Assembly: GCF_002860125.1 (NCBI RefSeq)
Contig: NZ_PGVA01000001.1
Coordinates: forward strand, 62,001-126,000
Length of the DNA: 64,000 nt
Reading direction: 5' to 3'
Source of the DNA: Bacillus canaveralius
GTDB taxonomy: Bacteria > Bacillota > Bacilli > Bacillales > Cytobacillaceae
The translations under genes were made by a program, and so were the position numbers. Positions 8,594 through 18,232 of the stretch are shown here, piece after piece (within the stretch, counting starts at the first letter, position 1; each line of letters begins with the position of its first letter). The notes under the pieces are model-generated. The model was not told the origin of the DNA. It saw only the letters and a program-made list of their open reading frames with translations, and did not search any database.

Positions 8594-8626
8594 AAAAACA
8601 AGACCCCGGCGCACAATACCGGAGTC
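8594..8626 (-). terminator. Terminator of the aldo/keto reductase gene
   Basis: Read on the - strand, GACTCCGG pairs with CCGGGGTC and is followed by TTGTTTTTG. The + strand arms are at 8602-8609 and 8619-8626. Confidence 0.7.
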
Positions 8627-8701
8627 ATTTGTTGCCTGCCAGGCTTAGGCCATCTTAGACAGCCACATTTTTATAATGTGTCTTTCAACGATATGAGTTA
8701 T

Positions 8702-9643
8702 TTATGCCCTAAAAATGCTGCTGATTTTCTCAATTTCTTCAGCCGTTAGCTCGACATCCAATGTTTTTAAATTGTTTATTACTTGCTCTGGTTTTTTTGC
8801 ACCGGGGATCAATACGTCGATTGAGTCCCGCGTTAAATACCAGGCAAGCACAACATGAGCTACTTCTGCGTTTTTGGCATTGGCAATTTCGCGAAGTTGC
8901 TCGACTTTTTCGAGGTTGCGGATAAACGCTTCTTCCTGGAAGAGTGGATTTTTTGCACGTCCGTCTTCAAATTTTGTATCTTTATTGTATCTTCCGCCTA
9001 AAAGCCCGGCTGCAAGCGGAAAATAAGGAACGAATGAAATGTTATGTTCTGTTGTATATGGCAATATCTCCTGCTCGACCTCACGTTTGAATAAGTTATA
9101 TTCAGACTGCAGGACATCAACATACCCATCCACATTTGCTTCCTTTAATTGCTCGATTGAAAAGTTGGATACACCAATGGCTTTTATTTTTCCTGCATCT
9201 TTTAGTTCTTTTAATGCACCGACAGCCTCGGCTTTTGGCGTATGTTCATCAGGAAAGTGAATATAGAACAAATCAATATAGTCAGTTTGCAGTCTCTTTA
9301 AACTTCCCTCTACCACCTCTTTTAAAAATGCTGGAGAGTTATCAAGAACGACCTCGCCATTGACAAATTTATGGGCGCCTTTCGTAGCAATGACTACATC
9401 GGAGCGGTTGCCATTTTCTTTAACCACTTCGCCAATTAATTCTTCAGAGCGCTCAGGGCCATAAATGAAGGCCGTATCCAAAAAGTTGATGCCATTGTCT
9501 AAAGCCGTACGAACTACTTCTTTTCCGGTATCTTCACTTAGATTTGGATAAATATTATGCCCGCCAACCGCATTCGTTCCAAGCCCAATCCTGTTTACAT
9601 ACAAATCGGTGTTGCCAATACGTACTTTTTCAGCCATCTTCAT
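8702..9643 (-). CDS. Aldo/keto reductase
   Basis: A 313-residue NAD(P)H-dependent oxidoreductase. The start at 9643 has AAAGGAG six bases upstream; a longer in-frame extension to 9679 covers that site and is unlikely. The catalytic tetrad is visible: D and Y in [13 protein letters not shown] in VIATKGA, and H in [11 protein letters not shown]. The C-terminal [10 protein letters not shown] segment binds the cofactor adenosine phosphate. It is closest to the YhdN/Tas-like general-stress reductases. The substrate is unknown. Confidence 0.92.
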   Translation of the reverse strand: MKMAEKVRIGNTDLYVNRIGLGTNAVGGHNIYPNLSEDTGKEVVRTALDNGINFLDTAFIYGPERSEELIGEVVKENGNRSDVVIATKGAHKFVNGEVVLDNSPAFLKEVVEGSLKRLQTDYIDLFYIHFPDEHTPKAEAVGALKELKDAGKIKAIGVSNFSIEQLKEANVDGYVDVLQSEYNLFKREVEQEILPYTTEHNISFVPYFPLAAGLLGGRYNKDTKFEDGRAKNPLFQEEAFIRNLEKVEQLREIANAKNAEVAHVVLAWYLTRDSIDVLIPGAKKPEQVINNLKTLDVELTAEEIEKISSIFRA

Positions 9644-9729
9644 GTTCATCTCCTTTTCGTGTTCAGTCCTATCATACAAAAATCAGAGGGGAATTTGAAA
9701 TAATTGGTTTGCGCGATATTCATTCTATT

Positions 9730-10752
9730 ATGGTGAGCCGCATTACTGGTGCTTATTACGACGGCGAGGTTATTGGCGTTGATTTTCATATAAAAGGCGA
9801 TGTAGAAAAGGATAAAGCCGGTCAGTATATGGCCCTCTATGAAATCTTTGATGGTGATGAAAGGATGGGTGAAACGAAAGAATTAGTCTATTTGAACCCT
9901 ACAGATAAAGGTTATGCAGGACATATTCAGCTGAATTATCCAAAAGCAGAATTACCCCCTGAGGCTACTTTTCCACTGGCCTTTTTAAGAATTGGAAAAG
10001 AAGAAGGGGGATGGAAATTTGATGTCCCAATTAAGCAATTACCATACGAAACAGCCGAAGTGGATAAAGAAAGCAGCGATATTCATTCAAACATAAAGGT
10101 TCATTTTGATTCGATTATTGCAGGAAGGTCATCTACCGCAATTGATTATACAGCAACTTTTCCAAATGAAGGAACAAAAGATCAAGTCAGGCTGGAAATT
10201 TATGATGACCAAGGAAAAAGATTTGAACGGTTGACAGACGGGATTGATTTGGAGACTACAACCAAAGATAATCAAATAAAAGTAAAAGGAAGAACAATAA
10301 TTCCACAATCAACATACTTAGAAATCAAGCCAAGTGTGGCATTATATGAAAAAGATCAATTCGTAGAGTTGGAGAAGAAAACTCCATTTGAAATAAAAAG
10401 CAGTAGGCAGAATCTCGCTGTAAAAGTAGAAAAAATGGTCGTGGAGGGCAAAAGTTTCAGCGTTGATTTTCAAGTTAACAATGGAGACCCCAACAACCAA
10501 GACTTCACGTTTTTTGAAAATTTTGCCCGTAATGACGTTTCGTTAGTTAAAGAATCAGAGAAAGACACTTATGAAGAGCCGCTTAAACATTCATTGAATG
10601 TATTAGACAAAGAAAACTTACGTTTCAAAAGCACCTTTGATATTAGCAAAATAGACGATCTCCAGGATTATGTTCTCAGGGTGAATTTAAACTCATTAGG
10701 TATGAACATGCCAGTTGAATTAGAACCGGTGAAAATTAATTTGGAGGAATAG
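9730..10752 (+). pseudogene. DUF4179/DUF5643-like surface protein, probably 5'-truncated
   Basis: From ATG 9730 there are 340 residues of beta-rich repeats (SRITGAYYDGEVIGVDFHIKG and onwards) with no signal peptide or membrane anchor. They resemble the extracellular part of the Bacillus DUF4179/DUF5643 proteins, which normally have a cytoplasmic head and one transmembrane helix. The frame is open further upstream, but that stretch is antisense to the aldo/keto reductase gene and reads as unrelated Cys/His-rich sequence, so the head and anchor appear to be lost. No good ribosome site precedes 9730. The family call is tentative. Confidence 0.5.
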
Positions 10753-10807
10753 CGTCGTGGTTAGTTAGCTGCTAATATAAGTATTTCGAAAAGATTGGCA
10801 TAAAATG

Positions 10808-10841
10808 AAAGACTAGCCCCGAATAGAAGCTAGTCTTTTTC
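10808..10841. terminator. Bidirectional terminator between convergent genes
   Basis: AAAGACTAGC (10808-10817) pairs with GCTAGTCTTT (10829-10838), flanked by A and T runs. It serves the DUF4179-like gene and brnQ. Confidence 0.8.
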
Positions 10842-10845
10842 ATAT

Positions 10846-12183
10846 TTATGAAGCTTTTACATCCGCCTGGTTTTCGGCCATTTCTTGCTTTCTTCCAAAT
10901 GCACTTAAAAGCAAACCGACTCCTGTACCTACGAGGGCAGGCACGACCCATTCCAGTCCAACTGAGGAGAACGGAAGCACTTCACGCAAGGTTTGTAGTG
11001 GGCCCAAATCGAGGCCAAATGTGTTTAATCCGCCGATTACGGCAAATACTCCCGTAAATAGCATCGCGCTGCCGTATACCTTTTTCGTATTTTTAAAATA
11101 ACGATTAAAGAAGGCAAGTGTGATCAAAACGATTGTTAATGGATACGCTGTCACAAGGAATGGCACAGATACTTTCAAAATTTGGCTTAAGCCGAGGTTC
11201 GAAAGCGTGAATCCAACCAGGGTGATGACGAGAACGACTGATTTATAAGTTGCTTTTGGAATTAGTTTTGAAAAGTATTGGCCGCATGCTGCTGTCAGTC
11301 CGACCACTGTTGTAAAGCAAGCTAAAGTAAAAATGAATCCAAGCAAAGCCGTACCGCTTTGCCCCAATAACAGCGTTGAAGCAGCGGACAGGATTTCTGT
11401 CCCGTTTTCAAACGGCCCATTTACTGCCATTTTTCCGCCGATCAGTCCTAAGCTCACATACACAAGTGTAAGTAAAACTGCAGCGATGACCGCAGCTTTC
11501 AATGTGTATTTAGTTAATTGCTTTTCATCGCGGACTCCTCTTTGCTGAATAGCAGTGAGGATCACGATTCCGAACGCGAGCGAAGCGAGGGCATCCATCG
11601 TGTTATACCCTTCTAAAAATCCTTTAAAAAATGCTCCAGCCTGGTAGTCAGCAGCCGGTGCTTGCAACGGTGCATCGAGATTGGCAAACCCGACTGCACA
11701 CAAAACAACCATTGATAACAGCAGGGCAGGTGTAATCCAGCGGCCCATATACTTTTCCATTTTGGACGGGTTTAAGCTGATCACAAATACGAGTGAAAAG
11801 AAAATTACAGTATACAAAAATAAGACCAACGCTGAGCTTGCAGATTCAGGAACGAACGGCATTACGCCCATTTCAAAAGCAACATTCGCATTTCTCGGAA
11901 TTGCCAGGAACGGCCCAATGGATAGATAAACAATCACCATAAAGATTGCGCTGAAATATGGGTGAACGCGGTTTCCGATCGCCTGTGCTCCGCCCTTTGC
12001 AAGCGAAACGGCAAGCAAGACTGCAAAAGGAAGGCCAACTGCAGTTAGAGTAAATCCAGCCATGGCGAGCCAGAACGCAGTGCCCGATTGAGCTCCCAGA
12101 AATGGAGGGAAAATCAAATTCCCTGCTCCAAAAAACATTGAAAATAACATTAATCCAATAAATAAGATGTCAAATTTCCTCAT
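10846..12183 (-). CDS. brnQ: Branched-chain amino acid transporter BrnQ
   Basis: A 445-residue LIVCS-family importer for leucine, isoleucine and valine with about 12 membrane helices. The signature FGAGNLIFPPFLG lies near the N-terminus. The start at 12183 follows AAAGGAG; the longer in-frame extension would run back through the T-box terminator and can be dismissed. A T-box leader directly upstream makes it responsive to tRNA charging. Confidence 0.95.
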   Translation of the reverse strand: MRKFDILFIGLMLFSMFFGAGNLIFPPFLGAQSGTAFWLAMAGFTLTAVGLPFAVLLAVSLAKGGAQAIGNRVHPYFSAIFMVIVYLSIGPFLAIPRNANVAFEMGVMPFVPESASSALVLFLYTVIFFSLVFVISLNPSKMEKYMGRWITPALLLSMVVLCAVGFANLDAPLQAPAADYQAGAFFKGFLEGYNTMDALASLAFGIVILTAIQQRGVRDEKQLTKYTLKAAVIAAVLLTLVYVSLGLIGGKMAVNGPFENGTEILSAASTLLLGQSGTALLGFIFTLACFTTVVGLTAACGQYFSKLIPKATYKSVVLVITLVGFTLSNLGLSQILKVSVPFLVTAYPLTIVLITLAFFNRYFKNTKKVYGSAMLFTGVFAVIGGLNTFGLDLGPLQTLREVLPFSSVGLEWVVPALVGTGVGLLLSAFGRKQEMAENQADVKAS

Positions 12184-12209
12184 GGTTTTCTCTCCTTTAC
12201 TGTATAAAA

Positions 12210-12470
12210 AAAATAAAAAACTCGTCCCTAAAAATAGGGACGAGTTTGTGCTCGCGTTACCACCCTTATTCCGCAACTGTTAAAAAAACTCGCGGCTCTC
12301 AGTCAACGTACTATCATACGTGCTCCATCGTAACGGCGGAGACCCGTCAAAGCTTACTGTTTTCAGCTTTGCATCTCGGAGATGATCTTCGGATAAGTAC
12401 TGAACACCGGCTTCCACCAACACGCCGGCTCTCTTTAGAACAGTGATCCCATCTTACTCTTCTCGTCATC
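12210..12470 (-). promoter_or_regulatory. T-box riboswitch controlling brnQ
   Basis: Read on the - strand, it contains the AGAGTAAG start of stem I, the AGAGAGCCGG distal loop, the T-box sequence AAGGGTGGTAACGCGAGCAC (antiterminator) and a terminator hairpin with + strand arms CTCGTCCCTA 12221-12230 / TAGGGACGAG 12235-12244. The likely specifier region reads GAAGATCATC, which would fit an AUC isoleucine codon, but the specifier position was not modelled and is uncertain. Uncharged tRNA would stabilise the antiterminator and turn brnQ on. Confidence 0.93.
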
Positions 12471-12551
12471 AATTTTATTATTAAAAATAATTTACCAGAG
12501 GAAAAATGATATGTCAATATAATAAAATAATTTTAATAATTCTATCATTAA

Positions 12552-12764
12552 TTACTTTTTAGCAATGAAACCAAAATTAGCCAGGTATACAAACAATAAA
12601 GAAGCCATTAAAGTGAAAATAAAAAGAATCGGAGATAATTTAATTGAAAATGAAATCATGAAATATACGATGAGCATAAAAATCCGATCGGAGAGGCAAC
12701 ACGCAGAGAGGTCCGTAAGCTGGCGTACTGGCATGAAACCTTTCATTTCTGGATTATAAGCCAT
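12552..12764 (-). pseudogene. Possible membrane-protein fragment
   Basis: A 70-residue - strand frame ends in two hydrophobic stretches (FMLIVYFMISFSI and FIFTLMASLLFVYLANF). The frame stays open a further ~25 codons upstream with another hydrophobic stretch, but no start codon with a ribosome site is visible. It may be the remnant of a larger membrane protein, or chance in AT-rich DNA. Confidence 0.25.
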
Positions 12765-12936
12765 GAGGATGACATAGATTATCTCTATTTTCAGCTTCGC
12801 ACTTAGGAAAGGCCATGAATTAACAAAGCAAATTCAAATAACAGGGGATAATAACACTGTTAGGCTACGTTAGAATATCGACTAGTTGACAATCAAGTAT
12901 GTTTTGTATTATGCTTAACGGTAATTAGTTGAATAG

Positions 12937-13053
12937 TTCTCCTAGAGGGGAGTAGCTTTTACAGCAAAGTCGTCATTTCGGAGTTTTACCACTCCCGGCT
13001 TTGTTGGCAACATAACGTTGTTAGCAAGACCTTTGCCTGTTGGTAAAGGTCTT
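12937..13053 (+). promoter_or_regulatory. yybP-ykoY family (Mn2+) riboswitch
   Basis: The core elements are recognisable: CTAGAGGGGAGTAGC (from ~12942), AAGTCGTCATTTCGG, CCCGGCTTTGTTGGCAACA, and the closing segment GTTAGCAAGACCTTTGCC. The class binds Mn2+ (some with proton sensing) and usually controls Mn exporters or TerC proteins. A terminator-type hairpin GACCTTTGCC / GGTAAAGGTC (13028-13051) forms the expression platform. Here no exporter gene follows. Confidence 0.88.
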
Positions 13054-13064
13054 TATTTGTATTT

Positions 13065-13098
13065 AAAACCTTTACCGCATGTTGGTAAAGGTTTTTTA
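13065..13098 (+). terminator. Second terminator after the yybP-ykoY leader
   Basis: AAACCTTTACC (13065-13075) pairs with GGTAAAGGTTT (13083-13093) and is followed by TTTT. It repeats the sequence of the platform hairpin just upstream. Confidence 0.85.
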
Positions 13099-13185
13099 AT
13101 TATAATGAAGGGAAAAAACCATGTGTTTTTTTCAACAGGATGTATGACTATTCAGCTGTCGATTATAAAAAAGGAGAAATGAAAA

Positions 13186-13311
13186 ATGAATAAAAGGAAA
13201 GTATCTTTTAAGGAATTAATCAGAAAAAACAAAGAAGAGCTGTTAAAGGATAAGCTTGAGCTCGAAAAAATCGAAAAGCGCGTAGATGAAAAAATACGCA
13301 AGGTTAACTAA
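13186..13311 (+). CDS. FbpB-like small basic protein
   Basis: A 41-residue charged protein, MNKRKVSFKELIRKNK..., largely one amphipathic helix rich in K and E. It resembles the FbpB family of small basic proteins, which in Bacillus subtilis help the FsrA sRNA in the iron-sparing response. The ATG at 13186 follows AAAAGGAG. It lies ~90 bp after the riboswitch terminators and 31 bp before the Spo0M-like gene. No clear Fur box was seen. Role by homology only. Confidence 0.65.
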   Translation: MNKRKVSFKELIRKNKEELLKDKLELEKIEKRVDEKIRKVN

Positions 13312-13342
13312 AAGTTTCTATTATTATTCAGGAGGGTATTCG

Positions 13343-13732
13343 GTGTTATTAAGAAAATATATGTCGCTTGTCGGAATAGGTTCAGCACAGATCGATCTTA
13401 TTCTGCAAAAAGAAACTTATAAACAAGGAGATCCTGTCCATGGACATTTCTTGATTAAAGGCGGCACGATTGAGCAACACATTAAACGAATCGACTGTGA
13501 TTTGGTTATGATTGATCACGCTGAGGGAACAGAAAAAGTAGTAGATACTGCTACGATTTTAACATCAACACGTATTGATTCGGAACAGTTCAATGAAATT
13601 TCATTTTCTTTCCAGCTGCCATCTTTTGTGCCCGTTTCAACGGAGGATAGATCATACCGTTTTAAAACAAGGCTTACCTTTAATGAAGGTGTGGAAAGCA
13701 AGGATCAGGATATGATTCAAATCATCCAATAA
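13343..13732 (+). CDS. Short Spo0M-like (arrestin-fold) protein
   Basis: A 129-residue protein from GTG 13343, six bases after AGGAGGG. A longer in-frame start at 13286 overlaps the preceding small gene and has no ribosome site. YKQGDPVHGHFLIKGG and ISFSFQLPSFVPVSTEDRSYRF are the arrestin-like strand motifs of Spo0M, a sporulation-control protein. Classical Spo0M is ~250 residues with two beta domains, so this is a one-domain form. It may share a transcript with the FbpB-like gene. Confidence 0.75.
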   Translation: MLLRKYMSLVGIGSAQIDLILQKETYKQGDPVHGHFLIKGGTIEQHIKRIDCDLVMIDHAEGTEKVVDTATILTSTRIDSEQFNEISFSFQLPSFVPVSTEDRSYRFKTRLTFNEGVESKDQDMIQIIQ

Positions 13733-14147
13733 ACAAGGGTTTCGGACACAAAGGCAAGTTTCCAGCGGACTCTCCTGGATGCTTTCACGAAAAAGACGCC
13801 TAATGAACGGACATAAAACGATGATTTAGATGATTGAACTTTTAATAAATGAATATTATTGCTTAGAAGGTTGCCGGTTAGCAATGCCCTGTGGTTTAGT
13901 AGTAATGGTCAAGCATCTTCTGGAATAGGATAGGAAGCGGGCTTTTTACGGACTTGCATGTTTTATGAGTACTCCTTCGTGGAAAATAACAGTGTTAGTC
14001 CATAATCACTGTAACAAGGAGACAAAGAATGACTGCACAGAAGAGTCCGGGGCGGAATATCTATTTTTAGACATCGCTGCTGCCCGTTCCGATGCGAGCG
14101 GGTGACGATTCGATAAGCAATGTTAAGCAAGAAAGGGGGCATTTAAC
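13733..14147. other. 415-bp intergenic region without a recognisable gene
   Basis: There is no convincing coding frame. A 13-codon frame starting at ATG 14029 follows AAGGAG but is probably chance. A short GC-rich hairpin (CCCGTTCC / GCGAGCGGG) is near 14083-14103. The sequence could be decayed coding DNA. Confidence 0.4.
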
Positions 14148-14825
14148 TTGAAATCATTCAGTGAATTGGCTCAAAGTGTAAAATTTTCGAAACAGGGCTC
14201 ACAAACGATGCTGATGAGGAAGGACTGTGACCTTGAATTTATAGGTGCGGGAAGAAGTGCTTTTGTATTCAAAATTCGCTCGACCGATAAAGTCTTAAAG
14301 GTGTTTTTCCCGCCGTTTACGGAAGTGGCAAAGGAAGAGGCAGAGGTTTACAAAGTTCTTGGAGAAACTCCGTTTTATCCGGTATTGTACGATTCCGGAG
14401 ACAATTATATCGTCATTGATTTTGTTCAGGGGAACACTTTATTTAGCTGTTTGGAAAAAGGGATACCAATTACACATCGACATATTCAAAAAGTGGATGA
14501 AGCGCTTCGTTTTGCACGTAAAAGAGGGTTGAATCCGTCCGATATTCACTTGCGAAATATCCTGATCACACCTGCAGGTGGTATAAAACTTATTGACGTT
14601 GCCCGCTTTCGGCAAACGAAAGATTGCTCCCAATGGGATGATCTAAAAAATGCCTTTTATGCGATTTATAGCCACCGGATCTTCCCTAAGAAAATTCCTG
14701 CATCTTTGCTGAACCTTATTGCTTTTATATATAAGAAATGCGAGGCGTGTTTGCAAAAAACTGAAAAAGTAAAAGCAAACAGGGCAAGCAGGCGTTCTTT
14801 TCCTTCTGGAGAGGACTGCTTATGA
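14148..14825 (+). CDS. Rio/YrzF-like Ser/Thr protein kinase-like protein
   Basis: A 225-residue small kinase fold with TTG start 14148 after AAAGGGGG. It shows a glycine loop (FIGAGRSAFVFKI, residues ~26-38), the lysine of VLKVFF, the hinge VIDFVQGNTL, a catalytic-loop-like SDIHLRNILI with D and N kept, and a DFG-equivalent LIDVARF. Relatives such as YrzF are compact kinases of unknown target in Bacillus. It is monocistronic. Confidence 0.75.
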   Translation: MKSFSELAQSVKFSKQGSQTMLMRKDCDLEFIGAGRSAFVFKIRSTDKVLKVFFPPFTEVAKEEAEVYKVLGETPFYPVLYDSGDNYIVIDFVQGNTLFSCLEKGIPITHRHIQKVDEALRFARKRGLNPSDIHLRNILITPAGGIKLIDVARFRQTKDCSQWDDLKNAFYAIYSHRIFPKKIPASLLNLIAFIYKKCEACLQKTEKVKANRASRRSFPSGEDCL

Positions 14826-14986
14826 GCAACATCTTTCATCCTCCTATCCTTAATTAGAATCTCGTACACCTCGACACCACGAATAAAGAATGCATAAAAA
14901 GGCGTGCTTTATGGAAAATACAGAAGAGCTTTCATTTATCTGGTTCGAGTTTTTATTTCATTATTTATAGCTGGAGGTTGGTTTTT

Positions 14987-16312
14987 TTGGCAACAGAAAT
15001 ATTGGTACTTATTGTACTGATAATTTTAAATGCATTTTTTGCTGCATCTGAGATTGCATTAATTTCATTGAATGATAATAAAGTAAAAATGATGGCTGAC
15101 CGAGGCGATAAAAAGGCAATCATGCTCCATAATCTTCTTTCAGAACCTAGCCGTTTTTTGGCTACGATTCAAATCGGCATCACACTTGCCGGATTTTTAG
15201 CAAGTGCCTTTGCCGCTGAGAGTTTTGCCGGGCAATTGGCAGAAACGCTTTATAATCTTGGTGTTCCGCTTTCCAGGGATCTGCTTGCCACGATTTCGGT
15301 AGTCGTCATTACACTGGTGCTGTCCTATTTTACATTAGTGCTCGGCGAGCTTGTCCCAAAGCGGCTTGCTTTGCAAAAAGCCGAAGCGATTGCGAATTTT
15401 GCAGTGGCACCTTTAACGTTCTTATCTAAAATATCTTCCCCGTTTGTAAAATTATTAACACTATCAACGAACTTAATTGTCCGTATGTTCGGAGTCGATC
15501 CGAATGCCGATGATGAGCATGTCACCGAGGAAGAAATTCGCATGCTCGTTGACGTCGGCAAAGAACGGGGAACGATCGAAGAAGACGAAAAAATGATGAT
15601 TAACAATATTTTCGAATTCAATAACAAGACAGTTTCGGATATCATGACGCATCGGACAAACATAGTTGCGATCCCGATTGATTATACCCTAAAAGACACG
15701 GTCGAGCTTGTAAGTATTGAAAGATACACGAGATTTCCGGTCTATGAAGAAAATATCGATCATATTGTTGGAATCCTCCATGTTAAGGATTTAATCCAGT
15801 TTGTTGAAAATTCTGAAGCGAAAAAATTCAATCTCCGCGAAATGATACGTGCCCCTTTTTTTGTCCTTGAATCAAAAAGAACGGATCATTTGTTTAAGGA
15901 TATGCAAAAAAACAATGTCCACATGGCGATAGCAATTGATGAGTATGGTGGTACAGATGGAATTGTTACAATCGAAGATCTGATCGAGGAAATCGTTGGC
16001 AACATTTTTGATGAATATGATGAACCTTTAGCGGGTGATGAGGAAATTAAAGAACTCGGACCGAATACTTATTTGATGGCGGGAACCACCAATCTTTATG
16101 AAGTCGAGGATATTGTGGACAGAGAACTGCCAACCCAGGAGTATGATACATTGAGCGGATTTGTAATCGGGCAGCTCGGCTATATACCTCCGGTTGAAGG
16201 CCAGCCTTCCATTGAGACTGAAAATATTGTGTTCACGGTTGTCGAAATGGACGATAAACGGATTATGAAAGTGAAGGTCGAGGTTAAGGAAGAAACCGAT
16301 TCGCCGGAGTAA
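14987..16312 (+). CDS. CNNM/CBS-domain (CorC/HlyC-type) membrane protein
   Basis: A 441-residue hemolysin-family protein. The TTG start at 14987 has GGAGG nine bases upstream; the TTG at 14978 abuts that site. Domain order is DUF21/CNNM with four membrane helices (residues ~1-190, including AFFAASEIALISLN), two CBS motifs (~210-335, including TRFPVYEENIDHIVGILHVKDL and DEYGGTDGIVTIEDLIEEIVGNIFDEYD) and a C-terminal CorC_HlyC domain (~345-435). Homologues (YhdP, YugS, MpfA) are linked to Mg2+ export or protection. A terminator follows at 16362. Confidence 0.93.
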   Translation: MATEILVLIVLIILNAFFAASEIALISLNDNKVKMMADRGDKKAIMLHNLLSEPSRFLATIQIGITLAGFLASAFAAESFAGQLAETLYNLGVPLSRDLLATISVVVITLVLSYFTLVLGELVPKRLALQKAEAIANFAVAPLTFLSKISSPFVKLLTLSTNLIVRMFGVDPNADDEHVTEEEIRMLVDVGKERGTIEEDEKMMINNIFEFNNKTVSDIMTHRTNIVAIPIDYTLKDTVELVSIERYTRFPVYEENIDHIVGILHVKDLIQFVENSEAKKFNLREMIRAPFFVLESKRTDHLFKDMQKNNVHMAIAIDEYGGTDGIVTIEDLIEEIVGNIFDEYDEPLAGDEEIKELGPNTYLMAGTTNLYEVEDIVDRELPTQEYDTLSGFVIGQLGYIPPVEGQPSIETENIVFTVVEMDDKRIMKVKVEVKEETDSPE

Positions 16313-16361
16313 TAAATCGATTGCTTCTTGGCCGTATATTAAAAAAATAGCATAAAAGTGA

Positions 16362-16408
16362 AGCTATCTAATTTCTCTGGGATTGTGGGACTGGATAGCT
16401 ATTTTTTC
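16362..16408 (+). terminator. Terminator after CNNM gene
   Basis: AGCTATC (16362-16368) pairs with GATAGCT (16394-16400) across a long loop and is followed by ATTTTTTC. Confidence 0.65.
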
Positions 16409-16507
16409 AAGCTCAATTTTCATAATGTTTAAAACAGTTAGATTAGTTGTACTAACTTAAAAACCTCTCCCATATACTGCAATTAGAACATGACGAGGAG
16501 GGTTTAT

Positions 16508-18232
16508 ATGGAATTTCATCAAGTCTATGATCCGATGGGAAATTCATTTTTTTCTACGTTGCTAGCGGCTATTCCAATCCTGACACTACTATATTTGCTT
16601 GCATTTCATCCTCATAAAGATAAGCTTGGCAGAACCCATTACGGGATTGCTGCTCCGCAAGCGGCGCTTATTGCCGGGGTGGTCACCATTCTTATGGCAA
16701 TACTGCTGGTAGACATGCCTGTTTCTTCTACTTTAGCCGCTTTTGGTTATGGTTCTTTTTTTGGCATGATTCCGATCGGCTGGATTGTTGTGGCTGCAAT
16801 GTTTTTGTATACGATTACATTGGTTACTGGTCAATTTGACATTGTGAAATCATCCATTGTTTCTTTATCTTCTGACCGGCGTATCCAAACACTTCTGATC
16901 GCTTTTTCCTTTGGTGCTTTTATTGAAGGAGCTGCAGGCTTTGGCACTCCGGTGGCTATAGCGGGAGCACTGATGGTTGGGCTCGGTTTTCGGCCCATGG
17001 CGGCAGCTGTCCTCTGTTTGATTGCAAATACGGCTCCGGTTGCGTTTGGAGCAGTAGGAACTCCGATCATTACGTTGGCGACTGTCACCGGTCTTCCAGA
17101 AATGGCGTTGTCGGCAATGGCAGGGCGTCAGCTTCCTTTTTTCTCAGTGCTCGTGCCATTTTGGCTTGTTACCACCATGGTATTTATGCATAAAGGAAAA
17201 TGGAAACAGGTTTTAGAGATTTGGCCCGCCATTTTGGTTACAGGTGTCACATTTGCGCTAACCCAATTTTCTGTTTCCAACTTTATCGGACCGATGCTTG
17301 TTGATATTTTAGGAGGAATTATTTCTATTATTGCGTTAATTTTACTTCTCAAAGTATGGCAGCCTAAAAATAAATTTTATCTGCCTGGAGAAGAGGAGGT
17401 TATAAAGTCTCTTGAACAGCAGGAAACTAAGTATAAATCAGGAGAGGTGGCCAAGGCTTGGGCGCCGTGGGTGTTCCTGACGCTTTTTGTCTTCATGTGG
17501 GGCCTGCCACAATGGAAGGGGCTCCTGAATTCCTTAAATATTTTTGGTATTAAGTCATTGTATAGTATTCCCGTTCCTTTTTTGGACCAACTAGTTTTCA
17601 GGACCCCGCCTTTAGCAAATGAGTTGGTCCCGGAGGCTGCGATCTTCTCATTTAATTGGCTTTCGGCGGCCGGTACAGGAGTATTTTTTGCGGCAGTCAT
17701 AAGCGGTTTGTTCCTGCGGATGAACAGTGAACAGTGGAAGCTCTCTGTCATCCGAACGGCGCAGCGAATGAAAACACCCTTGATTACGATTGCTTTGGTT
17801 TTGGGATTAGGATTCACAACGCGCTATTCAGGCTTAGATGCGATTCTCGGTCTTGCCTTTACGAAAACAGGCATATTTTATCCTTTCTTCGCCGCGATGC
17901 TGGGTTGGCTGGGAGTCTTCCTAACCGGGAGCGATACTTCTTCAAATGCTTTGTTCGGAAGCATGCAGCGAATTACAGCAGAGCAGTTGGGCCTCGATCC
18001 CGTGCTTATTGCCGCATCCAACTCAACGGGGGGAGTTATGGGGAAAATGATTGATGCCCAGAGCATTGTCGTCGCAACCGCTGCCTGCTATGAGGATCGC
18101 AACGAAGGAGCTAATGCAGTAGGGCCAATATTCCGGGCGGTCTTTTTCCACAGTCTTGCCCTGGGCGCTTTAATGGGAGTTTTAGTCATGCTGCAAGCGT
18201 ACGTGTTTCCTTGGATGATTCCGGCATATTGA
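16508..18232 (+). CDS. L-lactate permease (LctP/LutP family)
   Basis: A 574-residue polytopic permease for lactate/glycolate with about 13 hydrophobic helices. The start is ATG 16508 after GAGGAGGG; an earlier ATG at 16490 lies upstream of that site. Family motifs are present: FSFGAFIEGAAGFGTPVAI near residues ~135-155, and GWLGVFLTGSDTSSNALFG near ~465-485. No lactate dehydrogenase or lut operon is next to it. A terminator follows at 18310. Confidence 0.94.
   Translation: MEFHQVYDPMGNSFFSTLLAAIPILTLLYLLAFHPHKDKLGRTHYGIAAPQAALIAGVVTILMAILLVDMPVSSTLAAFGYGSFFGMIPIGWIVVAAMFLYTITLVTGQFDIVKSSIVSLSSDRRIQTLLIAFSFGAFIEGAAGFGTPVAIAGALMVGLGFRPMAAAVLCLIANTAPVAFGAVGTPIITLATVTGLPEMALSAMAGRQLPFFSVLVPFWLVTTMVFMHKGKWKQVLEIWPAILVTGVTFALTQFSVSNFIGPMLVDILGGIISIIALILLLKVWQPKNKFYLPGEEEVIKSLEQQETKYKSGEVAKAWAPWVFLTLFVFMWGLPQWKGLLNSLNIFGIKSLYSIPVPFLDQLVFRTPPLANELVPEAAIFSFNWLSAAGTGVFFAAVISGLFLRMNSEQWKLSVIRTAQRMKTPLITIALVLGLGFTTRYSGLDAILGLAFTKTGIFYPFFAAMLGWLGVFLTGSDTSSNALFGSMQRITAEQLGLDPVLIAASNSTGGVMGKMIDAQSIVVATAACYEDRNEGANAVGPIFRAVFFHSLALGALMGVLVMLQAYVFPWMIPAY

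Noticed and set aside
12565-12759. 64-codon + strand frame in the gap after the T-box
   Set aside because: Low-complexity basic peptide without ribosome site; the opposite strand has the better, though still weak, membrane-like frame.
14029-14070. Small gene following AAGGAG
   Set aside because: Only 13 codons, no conserved feature, and located in an otherwise non-coding stretch.
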